From Nitrospirota bacterium (GTDB lineage Bacteria; Nitrospirota; UBA9217), in contig JAKAHZ010000002.1 in NCBI GenBank assembly GCA_021814615.1, positions 18,281 to 82,280 on the forward strand: 64,000 bases of DNA. The letters are read 5' to 3'. The notes under the pieces were generated by a model. That model worked only from the letters and a program-made list of their open reading frames with translations, was not told the origin of the DNA and searched no databases. Position numbers and translations under genes: made by a program. This document shows, one piece after another, positions 9,955 through 18,492 of the stretch; the first letter of the stretch is position 1, and every line of letters begins with the position of its first letter.

Positions 9955-10601
9955 TCCTGTCGCTCGATGACATAGCAAAACAGTACGAAGGCAAGCCCGT
10001 TCTCCGGAGATGCTCGTTCACCTTCGAGCGCCGCGGCATTCATGTGCTCATGGGATCGAACGGCAGCGGCAAATCCACGCTTCTCCGGATCATGGCGCTC
10101 CTGGAAGCGCCGGACAGCGGAGCGGTCCTCTACCGTCAGCCGGACCGTATCCTCGCACAGGATCTGGATCTGCGGCGCAGGATCACGCTCGTCCTTTCCC
10201 GCACCGGCGTGTTCAATACGACGGTATTCCGGAACGTGGCATACGGACTGAAGATCCGCGGCATCCATTCCGCATACCTGGAGGAACGGGTCGTCAAGGC
10301 GCTCGGCCAGGTCGGCCTGGACGGTCAACGCGATCAGCGGGCCCTCACCCTTTCGAGCGGCGAAACCCAGCGATTGGGCCTCGCGCGCGCCCTGGTCATC
10401 GAACCCGACATCCTCTTCCTCGACGAGCCCACGGCATCCATCGACGACGAGAACACGGCGATCATCGAATCGATCATCCTCGGCCTGAAGAATGAAAAGA
10501 GGACCATGGTCGTGATGACGACCCACGATAAGGATCAGGCCGAGCGGCTGGCGGACCGGTTGATCATGCTGAAGAACGGGGTGCTGGAGGCGGTGAAGTG
10601 A
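9951..10601 (+). CDS. tupC: ABC transporter ATP-binding protein TupC-like
   Basis: Walker A GSNGSGKST, signature LSSGETQRLGLARAL, Walker B DILFLDEPTA. Confidence 0.9.
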   Translation: MILSLDDIAKQYEGKPVLRRCSFTFERRGIHVLMGSNGSGKSTLLRIMALLEAPDSGAVLYRQPDRILAQDLDLRRRITLVLSRTGVFNTTVFRNVAYGLKIRGIHSAYLEERVVKALGQVGLDGQRDQRALTLSSGETQRLGLARALVIEPDILFLDEPTASIDDENTAIIESIILGLKNEKRTMVVMTTHDKDQAERLADRLIMLKNGVLEAVK

Positions 10602-10798
10602 GATGAGAAGAGCCGGACCGATGACAGAAACGCGTTCTTTTCCCGCGGAACGCAGAGAAAACAAAGGCTGAAATCCCTGGATCCCCGATAGAGTCATTGG
10701 GGAATGACGATCAGGGGCCAGATCCGCCGTTATCCGCGTTCATCCGCGTCTCAAACATTCCTTGCGTCTTCGCGTCTGCGATCTTGTCCTGAAAGAAC

Positions 10799-11446
10799 CT
10801 ACCGGAAGGCGAAATTCCCCATGAAGATCTGATAGCAGCTGAAGGCGATCAGGATGCCGCCGGTCACGTACCGGATGAGCGCTTCCTGCCGCGCCATCTT
10901 CCTGAGCGCATGCTGCAGCAGGTGGGAAGTATACGCCACGGCCAGCATGGGAATGGCCAGGCCGAGGGAGTAGAACCCGAGCAGGATGACGCCCTTCAGG
11001 AGCTGCCCGCTCGTGCCGACCATGGTCAGGATGCTCGACAGGAACGGACCGATGCACGGAACCCAGACCAGCCCCAGGGCCATGCCCAGGACCAGCGCAC
11101 TCCACCGCCCCTCGCCCTTCACCCGGATGTTCGAGAGCTGATAGAACCGCTTGAAGATGTTGATGTTGAACAGGACCAGGATGCCCATGATCATGATGAT
11201 CGCTGCGCCGGCGAGCTCGATGTACCGGGTGCGTCCGATCAGGAGCGCGCCGAAGAGCGACGACACCGCGCCCATGAGCATGAAGGTGAGCGATAGTCCG
11301 AAGACCACCAGAAGCGGACGGAGCCGGTCATCCTTCTCCGCGCCTCCGGCGACCACCACAGGAACGACAGGCAGCACGCAGGGAGAGAGCACGCTCGCCA
11401 GGCCCGCGCCCACGGCGAGCAGAATATTGGAAATGCCGAGGTCCAT
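10799..11446 (-). CDS. Cytochrome c biogenesis protein CcdA/DsbD-like transmembrane protein
   Basis: Six-TM pattern with paired conserved Cys motifs LSPCVLPVVP and WVPCIGPFLSS. Confidence 0.85.
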   Translation of the reverse strand: MDLGISNILLAVGAGLASVLSPCVLPVVPVVVAGGAEKDDRLRPLLVVFGLSLTFMLMGAVSSLFGALLIGRTRYIELAGAAIIMIMGILVLFNINIFKRFYQLSNIRVKGEGRWSALVLGMALGLVWVPCIGPFLSSILTMVGTSGQLLKGVILLGFYSLGLAIPMLAVAYTSHLLQHALRKMARQEALIRYVTGGILIAFSCYQIFMGNFAFR

Positions 11447-11449
11447 CTG

Positions 11450-11854
11450 TTATTTCGTCTTGTCCAGGGTCGCGGCCAGGGTTTCGTAGGACTGAATGCC
11501 CGGCGGGAAAAACTGTGCGATCTTGCCTTTCTTGTCCACGATCACCAGCGTGGGAAGACTGCGAATGCCGTACTCGTAGAACGCCTGCTGATCTTCCTGC
11601 TTCATGGTGCTCACCACCGCGACGTTGAAGTTGCCGCCCCGGTCCTTGAACAGCTGGTCGATGATCTGTTTCTGCGCATTGCACGGGCCCCCCATGGGAT
11701 TCGCGAAGAATACAATGGTGTTCTTCTTGCCCGACCCGATGACCTTCTTGAGCTCCGGCGTGCTGAGCGGAGCAGCCGTGCCGCCGGCTGTTGCCGGACC
11801 CGCTGCAACGAACAGCGCAGCCACAAAGGACAGAACCACGATCATTCTTTTCAT
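11450..11854 (-). CDS. Secreted thioredoxin-fold protein with GGPC active-site motif
   Basis: Signal peptide; 'TIVFFANPMGGPCNAQKQIID...YGIRSLPTLVIVDKKGKIAQFF'; adjacent to the CcdA-like gene. Confidence 0.8.
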   Translation of the reverse strand: MKRMIVVLSFVAALFVAAGPATAGGTAAPLSTPELKKVIGSGKKNTIVFFANPMGGPCNAQKQIIDQLFKDRGGNFNVAVVSTMKQEDQQAFYEYGIRSLPTLVIVDKKGKIAQFFPPGIQSYETLAATLDKTK

Positions 11855-12167
11855 GACATTCTCCTTCAGAGACAGTTTCAACATATTGCGACATAGTACC
11901 AACCCTTTACGGCAGTGTCAATAAAACAGATGTCACATTTCGGCGTTTTTCATGGGAAGCGCTTTGTTTTATCCTGGAGAACGTTGTTTCGTTCGCATCC
12001 GTCAACCGAACATGACAATCAAGTGCTTCCGCACGCTGCATCGCGCGGGATTGTCTTTGTGTTCTCTTCTCTATATAATAAGCTTCGAATTGACGCCCGC
12101 TTGCATGTTGACAGCGGTCCGGCTAACTCGCCGAAGCCGGCGATGTGAATGCCGGGAGAGGATGTGC

Positions 12168-12845
12168 ATGGCCCAACCGTGGCAGACAATCGAGAAGGTA
12201 GGCACGCCCGACGGAGTGCTCGAACTCCGCAGGCGGGGAGACGGTGTTTTCCTGATCCTGGTCAACGGCCGAGTGCTCATGAACAGCTATGCGAACCGCT
12301 CGGAGCTCGCGCTGGGCGAACTGGCAGCCACAGCGGTTTCCTCCCGGCCCCGGCCGCGGGTGCTGATCGGCGGACTCGGCATGGGCTTGACGCTCAGGGC
12401 GACGCTCGATAAGCTGCCCGGCGCCGCAGAGGTCGTGGTGGCTGAACTGAATCCCGTCGTCGTCACGTGGTGCAACGGTCCGCTTGCGGAGCTGAACAAG
12501 AACGCCGTCGCTGATCCTCGCGTCCGGATTGCCATCGATGATGTCGCAACGGTCATCGCTACGGCGGCCTTGCCGGCCTCTGAACGGTTTGACGCCGTCA
12601 TCATCGATCTCTATGAGGGACCAGGCGCGTCAACCGATGCTGTCAACGATCCCTTTTACGGGAATCGCGCGCTCACGACAACGAAGGCGGCGCTTTCTCC
12701 GGGAGGCGCGTTTGCGGTATGGGGCGAGAATCCTGATGCAGGGTTTGAAAAGAGGCTCTCAAGCGCGGGCTTCACTTTTCAGCGGCTTCGGCCGGGAAAA
12801 GGCGGTCTCCGGCATGTGGTGTATCTGGCGAGGAAGGAACGGTAG
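12168..12845 (+). CDS. Spermidine synthase-like SAM-dependent methyltransferase family protein
   Basis: 'VLIGGLGMGLTLRATL', 'EVVVAELNPVVV', 'FDAVIIDLYEGPG'. Confidence 0.7.
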   Translation: MAQPWQTIEKVGTPDGVLELRRRGDGVFLILVNGRVLMNSYANRSELALGELAATAVSSRPRPRVLIGGLGMGLTLRATLDKLPGAAEVVVAELNPVVVTWCNGPLAELNKNAVADPRVRIAIDDVATVIATAALPASERFDAVIIDLYEGPGASTDAVNDPFYGNRALTTTKAALSPGGAFAVWGENPDAGFEKRLSSAGFTFQRLRPGKGGLRHVVYLARKER

Positions 12846-13011
12846 GGCGCTCAATTTCCGGCGTTTTGCGTTTTTTCCCGGAAAGCGCAATCGAGGCGTT
12901 TCTCAAGACCTCGCCGCGCTTCCACGATCACCAGGATATTCAGGTAAGATTCAGTTAAGCAAAATCCTATCTCTGTGTGCTCTGTGGCAAACTTTATTTA
13001 CTCCGGCTCCA

Positions 13012-13467
13012 TTACCGATGGTCGAGCGACCAGATGAGCTTCGACGTCCCCTCGCCGAATCGGATGATCTTCCTGCCCTTGTGCTCTCGTAAAAACTGCT
13101 TCGCATCCGCTTCCGTTGTGAAGGGAATGGGCTCGTTCCCCATGGGGCCGAAGACATCGCTGCCGATCACGTAGAAGGCCTTCTTCGCATCGATCTCCTT
13201 CTTGGTGACATAATCCTTCACCGTAATGGACGCCACATCCGCAGCGGTCTTGCCGGGAGCGTATTTCTTCACGTCGAGATAATACTTGAACGTGTCTTTC
13301 GGCCCGTCCATGACCGCACGGGTCGCATCGTTGAACGTGACGGTGCCCTGCCAGTCATGGTACGCATCGATGTACATGCCACAGACCGGGCAGCGCGCCC
13401 GCTCCTCGGCAAATGCAGGCGAGACGACAAGAAGCAGAAGAATTATGGCGAAAACGTGCCGTTGCAT
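13012..13467 (-). CDS. NosL-family copper-binding protein
   Basis: Signal peptide, 'RCPVCGMYIDAYHDW', 'AFYVIGSDVFGPMGNEPIPFTTEADAKQF'. Confidence 0.82.
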   Translation of the reverse strand: MQRHVFAIILLLLVVSPAFAEERARCPVCGMYIDAYHDWQGTVTFNDATRAVMDGPKDTFKYYLDVKKYAPGKTAADVASITVKDYVTKKEIDAKKAFYVIGSDVFGPMGNEPIPFTTEADAKQFLREHKGRKIIRFGEGTSKLIWSLDHR

Positions 13468-13547
13468 GTTCGACTCCCCGCTCTCCCTGCGGCCACGTCA
13501 TCCTGCCCGCCCGGCCCGCTGCGGACGGGCAGCATGACGCATGATAC

Positions 13548-14090
13548 CTACATCTTGTGTTCCATATGTTCCATGTGTTCCATGGACTTCATCTTCTTCA
13601 TCTTCCGCTTGTCACGGATCATCTTCGTGTCTTCGTACATGTCCTCGTAAGCCAGCTTCATCGCTTCCTCGAAGGTAGCGAGCTTGCCCTGGTTGGTCTT
13701 GAGGAAATGCTCCGCATCCTCTTTCTTCTCAAAGGCCCATTTTCCCCGCTTCGACATCACGCCGGGCTTGTTCCCGCCCACGACCCAAAAGGCCTTCTCC
13801 GCGTCGATCAGCTGCTTGGTGTTGAAGTCGCCAACCATGATGGACTTCGGGGTCTTGTCGATATTCGTCGCCATGTCGATGGCAGCACAATGGATGCTGC
13901 AGGCGCCCATCTGGCTGCCGTCGTCATACTCCACCAGCATCCGCGAATAATCGAACATGCCCCGGTCCATGCCGCAAAACTTGCACGACTTGTGCGCTGC
14001 AACATCACTCTGCGCCAGCTGCGCAACAGCAATCCCCGCCACAACCACGCAGACTGCGAGAACCAAACCCAGAACCGGCAACCGTTTCAT
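13548..14090 (-). CDS. NosL-family protein with Met/His-rich C-terminal tail
   Basis: 'KSCKFCGMDRGMFDYSRMLVEY', 'AFWVVGGNKPGVMSKRGKWAFEKKEDAEHFL', tail MKKMKSMEHMEHMEHKM. Confidence 0.8.
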   Translation of the reverse strand: MKRLPVLGLVLAVCVVVAGIAVAQLAQSDVAAHKSCKFCGMDRGMFDYSRMLVEYDDGSQMGACSIHCAAIDMATNIDKTPKSIMVGDFNTKQLIDAEKAFWVVGGNKPGVMSKRGKWAFEKKEDAEHFLKTNQGKLATFEEAMKLAYEDMYEDTKMIRDKRKMKKMKSMEHMEHMEHKM

Positions 14091-14237
14091 GATGCACCTC
14101 CAGAAGATTTGGTCACATACACTGTCAAGTGTAGCGTGTCGGCGGTGTATGTCAAGGTTGAGTTTGAAAATCGGGATGCAGGTGATAGGGAAAGCGCAGG
14201 AGACCGCGGAACAGGATGTTTGAAAGACAGCCGGGAA

Positions 14238-14783
14238 TCAACGTCGGGAGCCGATCGCCTGCTCCAGCTTGATCTCGATGGTATTCTTTTCATCGGAAAC
14301 CCAGGCTTGTCCTTCCTGAATGGTAACCTGCAGGCGCATGCTCCGGCCAGCCATCCCGGCAAGAGCCTTGGTGGCAGCAGGCGGCAGAACGGTCACGCTC
14401 AGGTTCTCCGTTCGCGCCGGCAGGCTTTTCATCCCTTCGAGCCATGGGCCGTTGCCGCTCCCGTAGGCGTACACCACCACCTGCCTGCTTCGGCCGCAGG
14501 CCTTGCGAAGCCGCTTTTCATCGGGCTGGCCCACGTCGATCCAGAGTTCCAGGGCCCCGGTAAGGTCCTTGCGCCACAGTGACGGTTCGTCCTCGTTCGC
14601 CACGCTGTCGCCCAGCGCCAGGGCCTCATCCGCATGCAGGGCGAAGGCCAGCAGCCGGACCATCATGCGTTCGTCGTTCTCCGAGGGGTGGCGCGCGAGC
14701 GTGACGCTATGGTCCGCGTAGTAGTTCCGCACCATGTCCGAGATGTTGAGCTCCGCCTTGAAGATCGTGGATCTGAGCGCCAT
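14238..14783 (-). CDS. YaeQ family protein
   Basis: 'MALRSTIFKAELNISDMVRNYYADHSVTLARHPSENDERMMVRLLAFAL...LWIDVGQPDEKRLRKA'. Confidence 0.9.
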   Translation of the reverse strand: MALRSTIFKAELNISDMVRNYYADHSVTLARHPSENDERMMVRLLAFALHADEALALGDSVANEDEPSLWRKDLTGALELWIDVGQPDEKRLRKACGRSRQVVVYAYGSGNGPWLEGMKSLPARTENLSVTVLPPAATKALAGMAGRSMRLQVTIQEGQAWVSDEKNTIEIKLEQAIGSRR

Positions 14784-14896
14784 GGGAACCTCCGGTCGAG
14801 CCAGATTATACGGCGGGCGGGAGCGAAAAGATAGGCATTCCGCGGCCTATCCTTGCCGTTGCGGTTTGGCGCCATATTGTGTAAGATTCCAGCAAT

Positions 14897-15832
14897 ATGC
14901 TGCGCTACATCGCCAAACGGCTGCTGCTTGCCGTTCCCACACTCTTCGGGATCACTCTCATTACCTTCCTGCTCATGCATTCCCTTTCCGGCGATCCGGT
15001 AATGAACATGGTGGGAGAGCGTGCGAGCCCGGAAACGATCGCGCGGATCCGGGCCGAGCTCGGGGCGGATCGCTCCCTGCCGCTCCAGTACCTGGGCTAC
15101 CTGAAACTCCTGGGCCAAGGCGAGCTCGGCCGCTCGCTCTACACGAACCGGAAGGTAAGCGACGATCTCCTCCAGAAGTTCCCGAACACCCTCAGGCTCG
15201 CTGCAGCCGCCATCCTCTTCGCCTCCCTGGGAGGCATCGTTCTCGGGATCATTTCCGCCGCGCTGCGCGGAACCTTCTGGGACCGGCTGGCCTCGCTCAT
15301 TTCGATCGGAGGAATTTCCATCCCCGTGTTCTGGCTCGGCCTGACGCTCATGCTTGTCTTCGCGCTCTCCCTGCGCTGGCTCCCGCCCTCCGGCATGGGC
15401 AACAACGACCCTGCCTATCTCATCCTGCCCGCCATGACCCTGGGCGCCTTTTCCCTGGCCTACATCGCGCGGGTGACGCGTTCCTCGATGATCGAATCGC
15501 TTTCCCAGCCCTACGTTGCCGCCGCCCGCGCCAAGGGATTGCGGGAGATCGCGGTTGTGGGAAAGCATGCCTTCCGCAATTCGCTTATCCCCGTGGTCAC
15601 GCTGATCGGTCTCGATCTGGGCTCCTACCTGAACGGCGCGGTCCTGACGGAAACGATCTTCGGCTGGGACGGCCTCGGCCGCTACGCGCTGGACGGCATC
15701 CTGAAGCGGGACTATCCGGTCATCATGGGCGTCGTGCTCTTCGGCGCCATGGTCTTCGTCGTCATGAACCTGCTCGTGGATATTTCCTATCACTACCTTG
15801 ACCCGCGCATCCGGGTCAAGGCGGAATCGTAG
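14897..15832 (+). CDS. Peptide/nickel-type ABC transporter permease (DppB/OppB-like)
   Basis: 'MLRYIAKRLLLAVPTLFGITLITFLLMH...YVAAARAKGLRE...GYDGLGRYALDGILKRDYPVIMG'-type DppB sequence (here GWDGLGRYAL). Confidence 0.9.
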   Translation: MLRYIAKRLLLAVPTLFGITLITFLLMHSLSGDPVMNMVGERASPETIARIRAELGADRSLPLQYLGYLKLLGQGELGRSLYTNRKVSDDLLQKFPNTLRLAAAAILFASLGGIVLGIISAALRGTFWDRLASLISIGGISIPVFWLGLTLMLVFALSLRWLPPSGMGNNDPAYLILPAMTLGAFSLAYIARVTRSSMIESLSQPYVAAARAKGLREIAVVGKHAFRNSLIPVVTLIGLDLGSYLNGAVLTETIFGWDGLGRYALDGILKRDYPVIMGVVLFGAMVFVVMNLLVDISYHYLDPRIRVKAES

Positions 15833-15868
15833 ACACCAGTTGCGAGGGAACATGCGGGAATCCGGAGC

Positions 15869-16714
15869 ATGATCAAAACGCTTGTCAAAGACAGCACGGG
15901 CAATCTCCCGGTCCTCATCGCCGGCATCGTTGTCGCGCTTCTGGCGCTGACCGCGCTTTTCAGTCCCCTGCTCACGGCCTATGTCATCAAGCAGGATCCC
16001 CTTGCCATGGACCTGGACAGCCTGCGCGTGCCGCCCGGAAAGGCGCACCTGCTCGGCACGGACAGCAAGGGGCGGGACATCCTGAGCCGCATCATCGCAG
16101 GATCCAGGATCTCCCTTGCCGTGGGTCTCGCTGCCACAGCCCTGTCGCTGACCATCGGCGTCCTGCTCGGCCTGGCAGCGGGCTACTTCGGCGGCGCCGT
16201 CGATGCGGTGCTGTCCCAGATCTTCGATGTCTTCCTGGCTTTTCCGAGCCTGCTGCTCGCCATCGGCATCAGCGCCGTGCTGCAGCCGGGGCTCGCATCG
16301 GCCATGCTGGCCATCACGCTCGTGAGCTGGGCCGGATTCGCCCGGCTCGTCCGCGGCATCGCGCTCTCGCTCCGCGAACAGACCTACGTCGAGGCCTCCC
16401 GCGCACTGGGTGCGTCATCCGCCAGGATCCTCTTTCGCCATATCCTGCCGAACGCTTTGCCGCTGTTGCTCGTTGCGGCCAGCCTTCGTGTCGGCGGGTT
16501 CATCCTGCTCGAGGCCGCTCTGTCCTTCCTGGGCCTGGGCGTCCAGCCGCCCACTCCCACCTGGGGCTCCATGATCAGCCTGAACCGCGCGTATATCAGT
16601 TCGGCGCCCTGGACCGTCCTCTTCCCGGGGCTCACGATCAGCGTCAGCGTGATCGCCTTCAATATTATCGGCGATTACCTGCGGGACAAGCTCGACCCGA
16701 GGTTCCAGGCGTGA
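15869..16714 (+). CDS. Peptide/nickel-type ABC transporter permease (DppC/OppC-like)
   Basis: 'HLLGTDSKGRDILSRIIAGSRISLAVGLAAT', 'LSFLGLGVQPPTPTWGSMI', 'NIIGDYLRDKLDPR'. Confidence 0.92.
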   Translation: MIKTLVKDSTGNLPVLIAGIVVALLALTALFSPLLTAYVIKQDPLAMDLDSLRVPPGKAHLLGTDSKGRDILSRIIAGSRISLAVGLAATALSLTIGVLLGLAAGYFGGAVDAVLSQIFDVFLAFPSLLLAIGISAVLQPGLASAMLAITLVSWAGFARLVRGIALSLREQTYVEASRALGASSARILFRHILPNALPLLLVAASLRVGGFILLEAALSFLGLGVQPPTPTWGSMISLNRAYISSAPWTVLFPGLTISVSVIAFNIIGDYLRDKLDPRFQA

Positions 16715-16826
16715 TCCGATTCAGGCGCCGATATACACTTCGATTCGAAAGAGCCGGTGAATCTCCTGGGCTGGAAGCGATTTTCTTCGAGCCTTCCCGT
16801 CTTCGCGGCAGGCAGTTTGCTTTATC

Positions 16827-17639
16827 ATGACCGAACGCATCCAAGCAAAGAAATCCCTGGGCCAGAATTTCCTGAAGGATCCGCATTACCTTTCCCGGAT
16901 CGCCGAAGCGGCGCACATCGCGCCGGATTCGCAGGTGATCGAGATCGGGCCGGGGATGGGGGACCTGACCCGCGAGCTTCTGCGGCGTGCCGGAAAACTG
17001 CTCCTGATCGAGCTGGACGACCGGCTGATCCCGTTGCTGCGGAAGGAGTTCGGCGCTGATCCGCGCGTGACCATCGTGCATGCCGATGCCATGGAATTCG
17101 ATTTCCGAGGACTTTCCGGGACCTGGTCCGTCGTGGCAAACCTTCCCTATTACGTGGCAACGCCGCTGATCCAGCGGATGCTCCTCTTGCGCGGCACCCT
17201 CGGCTCCCTCACGCTCATGCTGCAGCAGGAGGTGGCCGACCGCATTTGCGCCGCGCCGGGCGGAAAGGAATACGGCTATCTTTCCGTGATCAGCCAGATG
17301 GATGCGGTACCTCGCAAGGAATTCTCCGTTCCGCCTGCCGCATTTCAGCCCACGCCGAAGGTCTTCTCCGCGGTCATTACGCTTTCCCTCAGGCCGGAGT
17401 CGCTGGTGCCTGACAGGGACCGCGATCTTTTCGTGCGCATGATCAAAGCCGGCTTCTCGCTGCGGCGCAAGACGCTCCGGAACGCCCTCGGCCAGCTGGG
17501 CATCCCGTCTGACGCCTGGGACGGCATTGCGACAGCGTCAGGCATCGATCCCCGTCGGCGCGCAGAAACGCTTTCCATCGCCGAATTCCTCCGGCTTCTC
17601 GCCGCCCTGCAGCCATATGTGCAGAGCCCCTCTTCCTAG
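16827..17639 (+). CDS. rsmA: 16S rRNA (adenine1518-N6/adenine1519-N6)-dimethyltransferase
   Basis: 'KKSLGQNFLKDPHYLSRI', 'VIEIGPGMGDLTREL', 'VVANLPYYVATPLI'. Confidence 0.95.
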   Translation: MTERIQAKKSLGQNFLKDPHYLSRIAEAAHIAPDSQVIEIGPGMGDLTRELLRRAGKLLLIELDDRLIPLLRKEFGADPRVTIVHADAMEFDFRGLSGTWSVVANLPYYVATPLIQRMLLLRGTLGSLTLMLQQEVADRICAAPGGKEYGYLSVISQMDAVPRKEFSVPPAAFQPTPKVFSAVITLSLRPESLVPDRDRDLFVRMIKAGFSLRRKTLRNALGQLGIPSDAWDGIATASGIDPRRRAETLSIAEFLRLLAALQPYVQSPSS

Positions 17640-17697
17640 CAGAACCAGCCTTGAACGGAACGCAGAGGCCTGCAAAAGAAAAGGAAACATGAAAAAC

Positions 17698-17725
17698 TTG
17701 ACAAACCCAAAAAACGTGCTATTCT
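17698..17725 (+). promoter_or_regulatory. Sigma-70-type promoter of ncRNA candidate (TTGACA-N16-TATTCT)
   Basis: TTGACA at 17698-17703, 16-bp spacer, TATTCT at 17720-17725; intergenic after rsmA. Confidence 0.6.
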
Positions 17726-17731
17726 TACCAT

Positions 17732-17845
17732 AACAGATTCCTTCAACCCTCGGCTCGCGGCGCTCTCAAGCGATTGGGCGCTGCGGGCGGGGTTCCCTCC
17801 CACAGCCCCGGCAAATCCAGCTTCGTTGCCGGGGCCCTGCTTTTT
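17732..17845 (+). ncRNA. Candidate small RNA / leader RNA of unknown family
   Basis: Starts just after promoter at 17698-17725 and ends in a GC-rich hairpin plus T tract (17805-17845); no convincing ORF. Confidence 0.5.
17805..17845 (+). terminator. Rho-independent terminator
   Basis: GCCCCGGCAA - atccagcttcg - TTGCCGGGGC then cctgcTTTTT. Confidence 0.8.
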
Positions 17846-17857
17846 CCGCGGATCAGC

Positions 17858-17885
17858 TTGACATTTCACCACTGTGTTTTATAAT
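17858..17885 (+). promoter_or_regulatory. Consensus sigma-70 promoter upstream of gmhA-like gene
   Basis: TTGACA (17858-17863), 16-bp spacer, TATAAT (17880-17885). Confidence 0.75.
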
Positions 17886-17911
17886 GACCCATCCCTGCAA
17901 GGAGCATCTGC

Positions 17912-18490
17912 GTGAATCAGCGAATCATCGGCATCTTTGAAGAAAGCGCCCGCGTCAAGACCGCCTTCGTCCGGGACAATGCGGACCGGATCGAGGACGT
18001 GGTCCGCCTGATCGCGGCTTCCTTTCGCGACGGAAAAAAGGTGATCCTCTTCGGCAACGGCGGAAGCGCCACCGACGCATCGCACATCGCCGCGGAATTC
18101 GTGAACCGCTTCCTGATGGACCGCCCGCCCCTGCCCGCCATCGCCCTGAACACCGATCCGGCGGTCATCACGAGCATCGGCAACGATTTCGGTTTCGACC
18201 AGCTCTTTGCAAAACAGCTCGCCGCCCTGGGGCAGGAGGGCGACGTGGTCATCGCCATCAGCACGAGCGGGAATTCGCCCAACGTGCTCAAGGCGCTGGA
18301 CGTGGCGAAACGGAAAAGCATGAAGACCGTGGTCCTGACCGGCGGCACGGGCGGCAAGATGGCCAATCTCGCGGACCATACCTTCATCGTTCCCTCGACG
18401 CACACGCCGCACATCCAGGAAACCCATATCACCCTCGGCCATGTCATCTGCCAGATGGTCGACGAGCTGCTCTTCGGCGGAAAAGGGTAA
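17912..18490 (+). CDS. gmhA: SIS-domain phosphoheptose isomerase (GmhA-like)
   Basis: 'VILFGNGGSATDASHIAAEFVNRF', 'VVIAISTSGNSPNVLKALDVAK', 'TPHIQETHITLGHVICQMVDE'. Confidence 0.88.
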   Translation: MNQRIIGIFEESARVKTAFVRDNADRIEDVVRLIAASFRDGKKVILFGNGGSATDASHIAAEFVNRFLMDRPPLPAIALNTDPAVITSIGNDFGFDQLFAKQLAALGQEGDVVIAISTSGNSPNVLKALDVAKRKSMKTVVLTGGTGGKMANLADHTFIVPSTHTPHIQETHITLGHVICQMVDELLFGGKG

Positions 18491-18492
18491 AC

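Noticed and set aside
14663-16048. 461-aa minus-strand ORF
   Set aside because: Antisense to clear DppB/DppC permease genes
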